Source of the DNA: Streptomyces sp. CB02400 | Lineage (GTDB): Bacteria > Actinomycetota > Actinomycetes > Streptomycetales > Streptomycetaceae | Reading direction: 5' to 3' | Assembly (NCBI RefSeq): GCF_001905725.1 | Contig: NZ_LIWB01000002.1 | Span: forward strand, 233,607-297,606 | Length of the DNA stretch: 64,000 bases | Shown here: positions 17,018-26,370 of the stretch, piece after piece | Numbering within the stretch: position 1 is the stretch's first letter | How the letters are laid out: the number at the start of each line of letters is the position of its first letter | Notes under the pieces: generated by a model | The model's database searches: none | Told to the model about the DNA's origin: nothing | Seen by the model: only the letters and a program-made list of their open reading frames with translations | Made by a program: the position numbers and the translations under genes

Positions 17018-18835
17018 CTACTCCACCGTTACCGACTTGGCGAGGTTCCTCGGCTTGTCGATGTCTCGGCCGAGGGCCAAGGCCGTGTGGTAGGCGAGGA
17101 GTTGGAGGGGGATGCCCATGAGGATGGGGTCGAGTTCGTCCTCGTTCTTGGGGACGAGGAGGGTGTGGTCGGCCTTCTCCTGGTCCTGGTGGGCGACCGC
17201 CACGATCTGGCCGCTGCGGGCCTTGATCTCCTCCATGGCCGCGCGGTTCTTCTCCAGCAGGTCGTCGTCCGGGACGATCGCGACCGTGGGGAGGGCCGGC
17301 TCGATCAGGGCCAGCGGGCCGTGCTTCAGCTCGGAGGCCGGGTACGCCTCGGCGTGGATGTAGGAGACCTCCTTGAGCTTCAGGGAGGCCTCACGGGCCA
17401 CCGGGTAGCCCCGGACACGGCCGATGAAGAGCATCGAGCGGGCCTCGGCGTACCGCAGGGCCAGCTTCTTGATCTCCTCCTCCTGCTTCATGATCTCGGC
17501 GATCTGGCCCGGGAGCCTGCGCAGGCCCTCGATGATCCGCTTGCCGTCGCGCACCGACAGGTCACGGGTGCGGCCCAGGTGCAGGGCGAGCAGGGCGAAG
17601 GCGACCGTGGTGTTGGTGAAGCACTTGGTGGACACCACGCACACCTCGGGCCCGGCGTGCACGTAGATGCCGCCGTCCGCCTCGCGGGCGATCGCGGAGC
17701 CGACGACGTTGACCACGCCCAGCACCCGCGCGCCCTTGCGCTTCAGCTCCTGCACGGCCGCCAGCACGTCGTACGTCTCACCGGACTGGGAGACCGCCAC
17801 GTACAGGGTGTCGGGGTCCACGACCGCGTTGCGGTAGCGGAACTCGGAGGCCGGCTCGGCGTCGGCGGGGATCCGGGCCAGCTCCTCGATCATCTGCGCG
17901 CCGATCATGCCGGCGTGGTACGAGGTGCCGCAGCCGAGGATCTTCACCCGGCGGATCCGGCGCGCCTCGCGGGCGTCCAGGTTGAGGCCGCCCAGGTGCA
18001 CGGTGGAGAAGCGGTCGTCGATCCGGCCGCGCAGCACACGGTCCACGGCCTCGGCCTGCTCGTGGATCTCCTTGTGCATGTAGGTGTCGTGGCCGCCCAT
18101 GTCGTACGACGCCGCCTCCCACTCCACGGTGGTCGGCTCGGAGGTCGTACGGGTGCCCTCGGTGGTGTAGGTGCGGAAGTCGTCGGCCTTCAGCGTCGCC
18201 ATCTCGCCGTCGTCCAGCGTCACGATCTGGCGGGTGTGGGCGACCAGCGCGGCGATGTCCGAGGCGACGAACATCTCCTTCTCGCCGATTCCGAGCACGA
18301 CCGGCGAGCCGTTGCGGGCCACCACGATGCGGTCCGGGAAGTCGGCGTGCAGGACGGCGATGCCGTACGTGCCCTCGATGAGGCGCACGGTCTCGCGGAC
18401 CTTGTCCTCGAGCTTCTCGGCCGTCGAGCGGGCGATGAGGTGGACGAGGACCTCGGTGTCCGTCTCGGAGAGGAACTCGACGCCGTCCGCCTCCAGCTTG
18501 CGGCGCAGGTCGGAGGCGTTGTCGATGATGCCGTTGTGGACGACGGCGACCTTGCCCTCGGCGTCCAGGTGCGGGTGGGCGTTCACGTCGGAGGGGGCGC
18601 CGTGGGTGGCCCAGCGGGTGTGGGCGATACCGGTGGTGCCCTTGAAGCGCGCCGGAACCTTGGCCTCGAGGTCGCGCACCCGGCCCTTGGCCTTGACCGT
18701 CTTCAGGCCGGACGCCTTCGGGGACGTGACGGCGATGCCCGCCGAGTCGTAGCCGCGGTACTCCAGGCGCTGCAGGCCCTCCAGCAGCAGGGGAGCGACC
18801 TCACGCCTGCCGATGTATCCGACGATTCCGCACAT
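17018..18835 (-). CDS. glmS: Glutamine-fructose-6-phosphate aminotransferase (isomerising)
   Basis: The enzyme has 605 residues and makes glucosamine-6-phosphate for cell-wall and amino-sugar synthesis. The class II glutaminase domain starts at Cys2 (MCGIVGYIGRREVAPLLLEG). Two SIS isomerase domains follow (GCGTSYHAGM; GRVRGYPVAREASLKLKEVS). The C terminus DKPRNLAKSVTVE is the expected GlmS ending. Length and motifs are complete. Streptomyces often carry two glmS genes; this is the copy near des. It follows an 85-residue gene by 12 bases, so the two are probably co-transcribed. Confidence 0.95.
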   Translation of the reverse strand: MCGIVGYIGRREVAPLLLEGLQRLEYRGYDSAGIAVTSPKASGLKTVKAKGRVRDLEAKVPARFKGTTGIAHTRWATHGAPSDVNAHPHLDAEGKVAVVHNGIIDNASDLRRKLEADGVEFLSETDTEVLVHLIARSTAEKLEDKVRETVRLIEGTYGIAVLHADFPDRIVVARNGSPVVLGIGEKEMFVASDIAALVAHTRQIVTLDDGEMATLKADDFRTYTTEGTRTTSEPTTVEWEAASYDMGGHDTYMHKEIHEQAEAVDRVLRGRIDDRFSTVHLGGLNLDAREARRIRRVKILGCGTSYHAGMIGAQMIEELARIPADAEPASEFRYRNAVVDPDTLYVAVSQSGETYDVLAAVQELKRKGARVLGVVNVVGSAIAREADGGIYVHAGPEVCVVSTKCFTNTTVAFALLALHLGRTRDLSVRDGKRIIEGLRRLPGQIAEIMKQEEEIKKLALRYAEARSMLFIGRVRGYPVAREASLKLKEVSYIHAEAYPASELKHGPLALIEPALPTVAIVPDDDLLEKNRAAMEEIKARSGQIVAVAHQDQEKADHTLLVPKNEDELDPILMGIPLQLLAYHTALALGRDIDKPRNLAKSVTVE

Positions 18836-18847
18836 ATGTGTATGTTC

Positions 18848-19105
18848 CTAGCCGTAGACGATGCGGCGCAGTTGCCGGAGCGAGAGCTCGGGCGGGGCCA
18901 CCGCGCGGTATCTGAGGTCCGCCTCGATCCGTTCGAAGATCGTCGCGTTCACCAGGCCCTGGGCCTGGAGCTCGCGGTGGCGGCGACGGACGTACTCCTC
19001 GGTCGTCTCGTCGAAGTAGGCGAGCACGTCCTGGACCACGCGCAGCGCCTCGCCCCGGCTGAGGGGCGTGGACCGCGTCAGATGATCAACGAGTTCGTCG
19101 TGCAC
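18848..19105 (-). CDS. Small helical hypothetical protein upstream of glmS
   Basis: The protein has 85 residues from a GTG at 19105 with AGGA seven bases upstream. It is highly charged and almost wholly helical (GEALRVVQDVLAYFDETTEE; YVRRRHRELQAQGL; LSLRQLRRIVYG). It has no signal or membrane segment. It ends 12 bases before glmS, suggesting a shared transcript. The function is unknown; a small regulatory partner is possible but not shown. Confidence 0.7.
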   Translation of the reverse strand: MHDELVDHLTRSTPLSRGEALRVVQDVLAYFDETTEEYVRRRHRELQAQGLVNATIFERIEADLRYRAVAPPELSLRQLRRIVYG

Positions 19106-19190
19106 TCGATGATCCTGGGGTACCGGCCGCGGTTTCGCAAGAAACGTGCCCGATTTCGGGCAGGACTCACAGGATGGGCCCAGGATCGGC

Positions 19191-20078
19191 TCACATGCGC
19201 TTGAGGATCGCCTGTTTGGCGAGGGTGAACTCCTCGTCCGTCAGCACCCCGGACCGGTGCAGTTCGCCCAGCTCCCGCAGCCGGCGCAGCAGGGCGTCGT
19301 GGTCGTCCTCGGCCGGAGTGGGGGCGGTCGGGGGCCGGGGTGCGGCTGCCGGCTCACGCGGGTGGTCGTCGGCGGGCGCGGCCGGGTGCGGCAGACGCGC
19401 CTGGACGGCGGCGGCGACGAGCGCCATCAGCGGGTCCTTCTTGAAGCCCCACAGCTCCACCGAGTTCGGGTCGTACTTGGCGGGGGCCTTGGTGGGGGAG
19501 TGCCGCACGGAGAAACGGAGGTGGCCGTTCTCCAGTCCGACCGCCGGCTGCCACTCCACACCGGTCAGGTCCGCCATCGCGAGGGTGCGGGTGCCGGCGG
19601 CGGCCTTGGCGTCCTCCGTCTTCCAGTTCCACTCCAGCCGTATGCGCTCGCCGTCGAAGCTGACCGTGCCGTCCCCGGCGGAGACGGACAGCGGCACGGA
19701 CGGGCCGGGCAGCAGGTACTCGGTGACCGGGTCGGAGGGGATCTGGTCCAGCAGCAGGGCGGTGCGGACCTCCTCCGTGAAGTACTCGGCGACGCCGTAG
19801 CGGTCGGAGTCGACGATCAGCTGGTAGGGGTCGTGCGGTTCGGTGAGCCGGCCGCCGGTCGCGTGCAGCAGGGGGTCGGCGCCGTCGCGCAGCCGCAGCT
19901 TGAGTCGTCCCGACTTCTTGCCTTGCTCCAGGGAGATGCCTGCCAGCGCCTTTAGCGGCAGCACCAGTTCACCCAGGGTTCTGCGGAGCAGGCCGACGTT
20001 CTTGTCCCGGCCGGGGGTCAGGCGCAGGGCGTCTCCGTCGAAGATCCAGGTGCCGTCCTTCTGGATGATTTCCGCCAT
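19191..20078 (-). CDS. DUF4429 protein with C-terminal SHOCT domain
   Basis: The protein has 295 residues. Two related beta-rich DUF4429 repeats are seen (about 1-115, beginning IIQKDGTWIFDGDALRLTP; and about 120-220, VSAGDGTVSFDGERIRLEW). A Pro/Ala-rich linker leads to a C-terminal SHOCT helix pair (LRRLRELGELHRSGVLTDEE). SHOCT motifs commonly mediate oligomerisation. There is no signal peptide, and the cellular role is unknown. Confidence 0.8.
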   Translation of the reverse strand: MAEIIQKDGTWIFDGDALRLTPGRDKNVGLLRRTLGELVLPLKALAGISLEQGKKSGRLKLRLRDGADPLLHATGGRLTEPHDPYQLIVDSDRYGVAEYFTEEVRTALLLDQIPSDPVTEYLLPGPSVPLSVSAGDGTVSFDGERIRLEWNWKTEDAKAAAGTRTLAMADLTGVEWQPAVGLENGHLRFSVRHSPTKAPAKYDPNSVELWGFKKDPLMALVAAAVQARLPHPAAPADDHPREPAAAPRPPTAPTPAEDDHDALLRRLRELGELHRSGVLTDEEFTLAKQAILKRM

Positions 20079-20099
20079 GGGGGGATTGTTTCATCGGAT

Positions 20100-20190
20100 C
20101 TGCGGCGCCGTGGGGGCTGGTCGCGCGTTCCCCGCGCCCCTGGGGGGGGTGGGGCAGTGCCCCTCAGTTCCTCAGGGGCGCTGCCCCTGA
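20100..20190. repeat. GC-rich dispersed inter-gene sequence
   Basis: The stretch contains GGTCGCGCGTTCCCCGCGCC and CCTCAGGGGCGCTGCCCCTG, both relatives of the element at 16863. No gene is seen. Confidence 0.4.
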
Positions 20191-20202
20191 GGTGTGCGCG
20201 CT

Positions 20203-20241
20203 GACGGGCGCTCCGGAGGACCGTACTCCGGAGCGCCCGTC
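20203..20241. terminator. Terminator downstream of desD
   Basis: GACGGGCGCTCCGGAG (20203-20218) pairs perfectly with CTCCGGAGCGCCCGTC (20226-20241) around seven bases, 15 bases past the desD stop. Confidence 0.85.
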
Positions 20242-20256
20242 CGTATGCGGGGGCTG

Positions 20257-22029
20257 TCACCGACCCGCGATCGGGTTCTTCAGGTTGCCCACCAGTTGGA
20301 GCGCGCCCGACGGGTCCGTCAGGTCGACCATCTGCCTGTTGTTGCGGAGTTGGAGGCGGTTGAGGCAGGAGAGGGCGAACTCGGGGGCGAACATGTCGTA
20401 GCGGGTGAACTTGTCGGCGAGTTCGGGGACCGACGTCTGGTACTCGCGGGTCACCTCCGCGACCGTGCCCCAGAAGACGTCCTCCTCCACGATGCCCTCC
20501 TCGGCGAGGTTCGCCGCGAGGAAACGGAAGAAGCAGTCGAAGACGTCCGTGAAGATCGACAGGAGCTTCGTGTCGTCCGGGACCTCCACCCGGATGCGGG
20601 AGACCTCCGGCGGCAGCACCGCGTCCGGGTCCATCACCGCGATCTCCTCGGCGATGTCCTTGTAGACCGCCCGCCGCACCACCCCGTCCTCCAGGACGAG
20701 GATCACGTTCTCACCGTGCGGCATGTACACCAGGTCGTAGGCGTAGAAGCTGTGCAGCAGCGGGACGTAGTACGCCCGCAGGTAGTGCCGCAGCCACTCG
20801 GCCGGAGCCAGCCCCGACCGCTCGATCAGCGCGCCCGCGAAGGACTTCCCCTCGTGGTCGACGTGGACCAGCGACGCCATGGTGGCGAGCGACTCGCCGT
20901 CCTCCAGGGACGGCACCGGGCTCTCCCGCCACAGCGCGGCCAGCATCTTCCGGTACGGCGAGTAGCGGTCCGTGGCCTGCTCGTACTCCAGGTGCCGGTA
21001 GCCCACGGCGGCCCGCTCGCGGATGATGGACAGCCCCGTGGCCCGCAGCACCGGGTCGCTGTCGATCAGCCGGGCCAGCCAGTCGTTGATCGCCGGGGTC
21101 GCCTCCATGTAGGCGGCGGACAGTCCGCGCATGAAGCCCATGTTGAGGACGGACAGGGCCGTCTTCACGTAGTGCTTCTCGGGGTGCGAGGTGTTGAAGA
21201 AGGTACGGATGGACTGCTGGGCCAGGTACTCGTCGTCACCCTCGCCCAGGCAGACCAGGTGCCCGCGCGCCACCTCGGCGGCGAAGGTGACGGACAGCTT
21301 GTTCCACCACTGCCAGGGGTGGACGGGGATGAGGAGGTAGTCGGCGGGGTCGAGGTCCCGCTCGCGCAGGACGCCGTGGAAGCCCTCGACGGTCTCCTCG
21401 CCCAGCTCCTGACGGACGAACGACTCGTACTCGATCCCGACGCCGGCCGTGAACGCGGCCCGTGAGCGGTGCGCGGCCAGCCACACCAGCCTCACCGGGC
21501 TGGCGGTCTCCGGGGCGTACGACAGGTACTCGTGGATGCCGAAGCCGAGCCGCCCGTTGTTGGCGACGAAGCAGGGGTGGCCCTCGGTCATCCCGGTCTC
21601 GATGGCCTGGAAGCCGGCGTCGACCAGCTCGGCGACCGGGACCTGCGGCTTGGTGAGCTTGTAGCAGGTGCCGGAGAGGGTGGAGGAGATCTCCTCCAGG
21701 TACACCGGCAGGATCTCCTCGCTCAGGCCCAGCGACTTCTGCAGCTCGACGAAGAAGTCCAGGGCCGCGAGGTCGAGTTCGGCGTCGCCGCGCCGGCGGG
21801 TGATCGAGTCGGCGTCGATCACCCAGTGGTCCAGGGCGCGGAGCGTCGCCGTGAAGGCGTACCGGGTCAGGCCGTCGTCGCTGCGGACGACGTACCCGCC
21901 GTCGTCGGTGGCCTCCGGTGTGATGAGCCGCTCGTGCGCGAACTCGGCGAGTGCCTTGCGGATCAGCAGGCGGTTGGCCCGCGCCCAGCGGTGGGGGGAC
22001 AGATGCGCCACGGCGTCGGACAGGGTCAT
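20257..22029 (-). CDS. desD: Desferrioxamine synthetase DesD (NIS synthetase)
   Basis: This is a 590-residue IucA/IucC-type NRPS-independent siderophore synthetase. It joins and cyclises N-hydroxy-N-succinyl (or acetyl) cadaverine units into desferrioxamine using ATP. Typical elements are GHPCFVANNGRLGF, LIPVHPWQWWNK and the C-terminal ferric-reductase-like region (VYMPHGENVILVLEDG). Its ATG overlaps the desC stop. It is the last gene of desABCD, followed by a strong terminator. Confidence 0.95.
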   Translation of the reverse strand: MTLSDAVAHLSPHRWARANRLLIRKALAEFAHERLITPEATDDGGYVVRSDDGLTRYAFTATLRALDHWVIDADSITRRRGDAELDLAALDFFVELQKSLGLSEEILPVYLEEISSTLSGTCYKLTKPQVPVAELVDAGFQAIETGMTEGHPCFVANNGRLGFGIHEYLSYAPETASPVRLVWLAAHRSRAAFTAGVGIEYESFVRQELGEETVEGFHGVLRERDLDPADYLLIPVHPWQWWNKLSVTFAAEVARGHLVCLGEGDDEYLAQQSIRTFFNTSHPEKHYVKTALSVLNMGFMRGLSAAYMEATPAINDWLARLIDSDPVLRATGLSIIRERAAVGYRHLEYEQATDRYSPYRKMLAALWRESPVPSLEDGESLATMASLVHVDHEGKSFAGALIERSGLAPAEWLRHYLRAYYVPLLHSFYAYDLVYMPHGENVILVLEDGVVRRAVYKDIAEEIAVMDPDAVLPPEVSRIRVEVPDDTKLLSIFTDVFDCFFRFLAANLAEEGIVEEDVFWGTVAEVTREYQTSVPELADKFTRYDMFAPEFALSCLNRLQLRNNRQMVDLTDPSGALQLVGNLKNPIAGR

Positions 22030-22592
22030 ACGGATACTCCTCGGGCGGCCAGGAACTGTTCGCGCGTGCAGAAGCTCAGCAGCGCGCGCTTCTCCGGCTT
22101 GTCGATCTCACGCTCGGGCACGAAGCCCACGGCCTCGTTCAGCGCGTGCACGGCCTTGTTGGTCACGTCCGGCTCGACCACCACCCGCCGGGTGTCCGGG
22201 TCGGCGAACAGCTCCTCCATCACGGCGGTGATGACGGCCCGGGTGAAGCCGTGGAGCGGCCGGTCGGTCGGCGCGACCAGGAAGTGCATGCCGACATCGC
22301 CGGGCTCGGGGTCGTACAGGCCGACGAGTTCGACGTACCGGGGGTCGTACTTCTCCATCAGGAAGGCCGGTTCGCCGTCGTGCAGGCCCAGGTAGGCGTG
22401 GTGGTGCTCGTGGGCGGCGATCCGCATGTACTCGCGCTCGACGTCCTGGAGCCCGGCGTCCTGCATCATCCAGAACGCCGCCTTGGGGTCGGTGACCCAG
22501 CGGTGCAGCAGCTCGGCGTCCTTCAGCGGGTCCAGGGGCCGGACGGTGAACGTACCGATACCCGTACTGCTCGTACTGCTCGTACTGCTCAT
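22026..22592 (-). CDS. desC: Acyltransferase DesC
   Basis: This 188-residue GNAT-fold acyltransferase acylates N-hydroxycadaverine with acetyl- or succinyl-CoA. Family features are [43 protein letters not shown] and [20 protein letters not shown]. The N terminus is a Ser/Ser/Thr repeat encoded by a 9-base tandem repeat, probably disordered. The start overlaps the desB stop (ATGA). Confidence 0.93.
   Translation of the reverse strand: MSSTSSTSSTGIGTFTVRPLDPLKDAELLHRWVTDPKAAFWMMQDAGLQDVEREYMRIAAHEHHHAYLGLHDGEPAFLMEKYDPRYVELVGLYDPEPGDVGMHFLVAPTDRPLHGFTRAVITAVMEELFADPDTRRVVVEPDVTNKAVHALNEAVGFVPEREIDKPEKRALLSFCTREQFLAARGVSV
22564..22592. repeat. 9-base tandem repeat at the start of desC
   Basis: Three copies of TACTGCTCG-type sequence in a row (22565-22591, last copy one base different) encode Ser-Ser-Thr units at the DesC N terminus. 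Unit length keeps the frame, so copy number could vary without breaking the gene. Confidence 0.7.
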
Positions 22593-23881
22593 ACTGCGAA
22601 CTCCTGGAACGCGATGGTCTTCTCGACGGGGTAGTACTCGGTGCCGAGCAGCTCGCGGATGATGGTCGCGTTCCGGTACGGGCCCATGCCCAGGTCGGGG
22701 CTGGTGATGCTGTGCGTGTGGACGCCGGCGTTCTGCAGGAAGATGCCGCGGCCGGTGACGTCGATGGCGTAGTCGCGGCTCACGTCGAAGCGGCCGTGCC
22801 CGTCGAAGCGGATCCGGTCGCGGACCGGGTCGAGGAAGGCCGGCGGCTCGTAGTGGTAGCCGGTGGCCAGCACCAGGCCCTCGGTGCGGATCTCGAAGTC
22901 CTTGCCCTGCTCGTCCTGGTGGAAGCCGAGCGTGTAGCCGCCGTCCTCGTGGCGGGCGGTGGTGAGCGAGGAGTTGGTGAGCAGCCGGGTGGGGACCGGA
23001 CGGTCGCCGCTCTCGACGTTCTTCTGGTAGAGCAGGTCGAAGATCGCGTCGATCAGCTCCGAGTTGATGCCCTTGAACAGGCCCTTCTGCTGCTTCTCCA
23101 GCCGGTAGCGGGTCTCCTCGGGCAGCGCGCGGAAGTAGTCGATGTAGTCCGGGGAGGTCATCTCCAGGGTCAGCTTGGTGTACTCCAGCGGGAAGAACCG
23201 CGGGGAACGGGTGACCCAGTTGAGCCGGTAGCCGTGGACGTCGATCTCGGAGAGCAGCTCGTAGTAGATCTCGGCGGCGCTCTGCCCGCTGCCGACGACC
23301 GTGATCGACTCCTTGTGCAGCAGCTCCGCCTTGCGGTGCATGTACTGCGCGTTGTGGAAGAGGCCGCCGTCCAGTCCGCGGCACGGCTCGGGGATGAACG
23401 GCACGGTCCCGGTGCCGAGCACCAGGTGCCGGGCGCGGTACGACTCACCGGCCGCCGTCGCCACGGTGTACAGCCCGTCGCCCTCGTCGTACGTCACCTC
23501 GGTGACCGTGGTGCCGAAGCGGATGCTGCTCAGCTTGCCGGCGGCCCAGCGGCAGTAGTCGTCGTACTCGACCCGCAGCGGGTAGAAGTTCTCCCGTATG
23601 TAGAACGAGTACAGCCGCCCCTTCTCCTTCAGGTAGTTGAGGAAGGAGTACGGGGAGGTCGGGTCGGCCAGGGTGACCAGGTCCGACATGAACGGGGTCT
23701 GCAGGTGGGCGCCGTCGAGGAACATGCCGGCGTGCCAGGCGAAGTCGGGCTTGGACTCCAGGAAGACACCGCTGAGTTCGTCGATGGGCTCGGTGAGGCA
23801 GGCGAGGCCGAGGTTGAAGGGGCCCAGTCCGATGCCCACGAAGTCGTAGGTGGTTCCATGGGCTTCAGGAAGCGCGGTCAA
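22589..23881 (-). CDS. desB: Cadaverine N-monooxygenase DesB
   Basis: This is a 430-residue flavin-dependent N-hydroxylase of the lysine/ornithine monooxygenase family. The FAD site [19 protein letters not shown] is at the N terminus. The NADPH-binding [16 protein letters not shown] is near residue 200, and the C-terminal ATGYHYEPP motif is present. It hydroxylates cadaverine. The TTG at 23881 is chosen because GGGAGAG lies five bases upstream. It overlaps the desA stop by 17 bases, indicating coupling. Confidence 0.93.
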   Translation of the reverse strand: MTALPEAHGTTYDFVGIGLGPFNLGLACLTEPIDELSGVFLESKPDFAWHAGMFLDGAHLQTPFMSDLVTLADPTSPYSFLNYLKEKGRLYSFYIRENFYPLRVEYDDYCRWAAGKLSSIRFGTTVTEVTYDEGDGLYTVATAAGESYRARHLVLGTGTVPFIPEPCRGLDGGLFHNAQYMHRKAELLHKESITVVGSGQSAAEIYYELLSEIDVHGYRLNWVTRSPRFFPLEYTKLTLEMTSPDYIDYFRALPEETRYRLEKQQKGLFKGINSELIDAIFDLLYQKNVESGDRPVPTRLLTNSSLTTARHEDGGYTLGFHQDEQGKDFEIRTEGLVLATGYHYEPPAFLDPVRDRIRFDGHGRFDVSRDYAIDVTGRGIFLQNAGVHTHSITSPDLGMGPYRNATIIRELLGTEYYPVEKTIAFQEFAV

Positions 23882-25307
23882 GGGACTCTCCCAGGTACTG
23901 CTCGGCGTGGCCGGCGATCAGATCGAGGACGGCGGCGATGTCGGACGTCGTGGTCTCGGGGTTCAGCAGGGTGAACTTCAGGTAGTGGCGCCCCGCCACC
24001 TTGGTGCCCGCGACCACCGCGTCACCGGAGGCGAACAGGGCCTTGCGGGCGTAGAGGTTGGCGCGGTCGATCTCGGCGGGGTCGGTGACGGCGGCCGGGA
24101 CGAAGCGGAAGACCAGGGTGGACAGGCTCGGCTCGACCACGACGTCGAAGCGGGGGTCGGCGGCCAGCAGTTTCCAGCCCTCGGCGGCCAGGTCGCACAC
24201 CTCGTCGAAGAGCTGCCCGATGCCGTCGGCGCCCATCACGCGCAGTGTCATCCACAGCTTCAGCGCGTCGAAGCGGCGGGTGGTCTGCAGGGACTTGTCC
24301 ACCTGGTTGGGGATACGTTCCTGCACCATGCGGCGCGGGTTGAGGTACTCCGCGTGGTAGGTGGCGTGCCGCAGCGTGGCCGCGTCGCGGACCAGCACGG
24401 CCGACGAACTGACCGGCTGGAAGAAGGACTTGTGGTAGTCGACGGTGACGGAGTCGGCGCGCTCGATGCCGTCGGCGCGGTCCCGGTACTTCAGCGAGGC
24501 GAGCAGGCCGCAGCCGTAGGCGGCGTCGACGTGCATCCAGGCGCCGTACTGCGCGCACAGTTCGGCGATCTCCGGCAGCGGGTCGATGGAGCCGAAGTCG
24601 GTGGTGCCGGCGGTGGCGACGACGGCCATGGGGACCAGGCCCGCCTCGGCGCAGCGCTCCAGCTCGTGGGCGAGGGCGACGGTCTGCATGCGCTTGTCGT
24701 GGTCGACGGGGATCGACACGACGGCGTCGGGTCCGAGGCCGAGCAGTTTCGCGGACTTCTTCACGCTGAAGTGGCTGACCTCGGAGGCGAAGATCCGCAG
24801 TTCCGCCAGGTCCTCGGCCTTGGCCTCCTCGCGGGCCAGCAGCAGTGCCTGGAGGTTGGACTGGGTGCCGCCGGAGGTGAACACGCCGTCGGCGGCCGGG
24901 CCGAGGCCGATGCGGCCCGCCGTCCAGTCGATGAGCTTCCGCTCGATGAGGGTGCCGCCGGCCGACTGGTCCCAGGTGTCCAGGGAGGAGTTGACGGCGG
25001 AGAGCACGGCCTCGCCGAGCACGGCCGGGATGACGACCGGGCAGTTGAGGTGGGCGAGGTAGCGGGGGTGGTGGAAGTAGACGGCGTCCCGGAGGTAGAC
25101 GTCCTCCAGTTCGTCCAGCACGGCGGTGGTGTCGTGCAGCGGCTGGTCGAGGTCGATGCCGTCGATGCGGGGGGAGAGCGCGTCGACGGTGACGCCGGTG
25201 AACGGCCGTTCGGTGGTGGCGAGTTTGGCCGCCACCCGCTCGACTCCTTCGGTCACGGAGCGGCGGTAGTGCTCCGCGGTGGTGTCGTTGAGCAGGTGCG
25301 AGCGCAT
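23865..25307 (-). CDS. desA: PLP-dependent lysine decarboxylase DesA
   Basis: This 480-residue group II decarboxylase makes cadaverine, the first step of desferrioxamine synthesis. The PLP lysine is in [13 protein letters not shown]. Cofactor-binding segments include [13 protein letters not shown] and [13 protein letters not shown]. The full family length is present. It is the first gene of the minus-strand desABCD operon, 51 bases after a palindromic iron box, so it should be iron-repressed. Confidence 0.95.
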   Translation of the reverse strand: MRSHLLNDTTAEHYRRSVTEGVERVAAKLATTERPFTGVTVDALSPRIDGIDLDQPLHDTTAVLDELEDVYLRDAVYFHHPRYLAHLNCPVVIPAVLGEAVLSAVNSSLDTWDQSAGGTLIERKLIDWTAGRIGLGPAADGVFTSGGTQSNLQALLLAREEAKAEDLAELRIFASEVSHFSVKKSAKLLGLGPDAVVSIPVDHDKRMQTVALAHELERCAEAGLVPMAVVATAGTTDFGSIDPLPEIAELCAQYGAWMHVDAAYGCGLLASLKYRDRADGIERADSVTVDYHKSFFQPVSSSAVLVRDAATLRHATYHAEYLNPRRMVQERIPNQVDKSLQTTRRFDALKLWMTLRVMGADGIGQLFDEVCDLAAEGWKLLAADPRFDVVVEPSLSTLVFRFVPAAVTDPAEIDRANLYARKALFASGDAVVAGTKVAGRHYLKFTLLNPETTTSDIAAVLDLIAGHAEQYLGESLDRAS

Positions 25308-25357
25308 GTGGGGGTCCTCCGGTGGGGACGATCCGGTGCGGGGAAAGCCGGTGACGT

Positions 25358-25386
25358 GTTACTTAGGTTAGCCTAACCTAAGTAAC
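25358..25386. promoter_or_regulatory. Iron box (DmdR1/IdeR-type) upstream of desA
   Basis: A 29-base palindrome, perfect except for its central base, has the core TTAGGTTAGCCTAACCTAA (25363-25381). This matches the DtxR/DmdR consensus. Bound Fe2+-repressor would shut off desABCD. Confidence 0.93.
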
Positions 25387-25462
25387 ATGCCATGAAACCA
25401 GCCACAGCCGTGACCGTGATCACTCCTGCCTCAGGAGCGATCGGGGTCAACCGTGTTTCGCG

Positions 25463-26332
25463 CTACCCCTGTTCGCGAAGCTGCTCTTCGGTCAGCCCGC
25501 GACGCCAGTAGCCCACGAACGTCACCCGCCTGCGGTCGATCCCCCGCTCGCCCACGAAGTGCCGCCGTAGCTGCTTCACGTGGCCCGCCTCCCCGGCGAT
25601 CCAGACGTACGGCCGCTCGGCGGGCGGGAGTTCGGCGGTGCGGATGCCGTCCAGGGCCATGGGGGAGCCCTGGTCGTGCGCGTCCCTGACGAACCACGTG
25701 ATCTCGGCGTCGGCGCCGGTCGCCAGGTCCTGGACGTCCCCGGAGTGCGGCACCTCCAGCCAGACCCGGGCGCGGGTGCCGGCCGGGAGGGTCTCCAGGA
25801 CGGCGGCGGTGGCGGGCAGGGCGGTCTCGTCGGCCCACAGGAGGACCAGGTCGGTGTCCTCGGGCGGGCGGAAGCGGATCGCGCGGTTGTCGGCGACCGC
25901 GGGGCCGAGCAGCAGCACCCGGTCACCGGCGGCGGCGCGGGCGGCCCAGCGGGAGGCCGGGCCCGCCTCGGCGGACGCGCCGGCCTCTTCGCCGACGCCG
26001 TGCAGCACGAAGTCGATGTCGACCTCGGTGGTGTGCCCCTCGGCGTCCGCGCGCAGCCCCCGGAGCGTGTACGAGCGCATCACGGCCCGCACGTCGTCGG
26101 GCAGTTCGCGCCAGCCCTGCCACCAGTTGTCGCCCCGTTCGAGGGGCACGACCGGCTCGCTCTGCCCCGGATGCGGCAGGAACAGCGACAGGGACTGGTC
26201 ACGCCCGTCGGAGCGGAAGTCCCGCAGATCGGGACCCGCGAAGGTGACCCGGAGCAGGGACGGGCCGAGCCGCCTCGTCGTCACGACCTGGAGGGCGAAG
26301 AAACGGAACGGGGCGGCTACGGCGGTGGTCAC
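25463..26332 (-). CDS. desF: Siderophore-interacting protein / ferric-siderophore reductase DesF
   Basis: The 289-residue protein is of the ViuB/SIP family: an FAD-binding barrel (about 1-130; VMRSYTLRG is the flavin motif RxYT) and an NAD(P)H domain (WADETALPATAAVLETLP; IAGEAGHVKQLRRHF). It probably reduces ferrioxamine iron in the cytoplasm. The GTG at 26332 has GGAG six bases upstream. It follows desE by 38 bases on the same strand, so it shares the desE iron-box promoter. Confidence 0.88.
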   Translation of the reverse strand: MTTAVAAPFRFFALQVVTTRRLGPSLLRVTFAGPDLRDFRSDGRDQSLSLFLPHPGQSEPVVPLERGDNWWQGWRELPDDVRAVMRSYTLRGLRADAEGHTTEVDIDFVLHGVGEEAGASAEAGPASRWAARAAAGDRVLLLGPAVADNRAIRFRPPEDTDLVLLWADETALPATAAVLETLPAGTRARVWLEVPHSGDVQDLATGADAEITWFVRDAHDQGSPMALDGIRTAELPPAERPYVWIAGEAGHVKQLRRHFVGERGIDRRRVTFVGYWRRGLTEEQLREQG

Positions 26333-26370
26333 GTGTGACTCCGAGGAGGGAGGGGTTCCGGCGGGTGCGG

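Noticed and set aside
16814..19204. A 796-codon plus-strand frame across glmS
   Set aside because: It is the antisense shadow of glmS; the minus-strand product has Cys2, SIS domains and the right C terminus.
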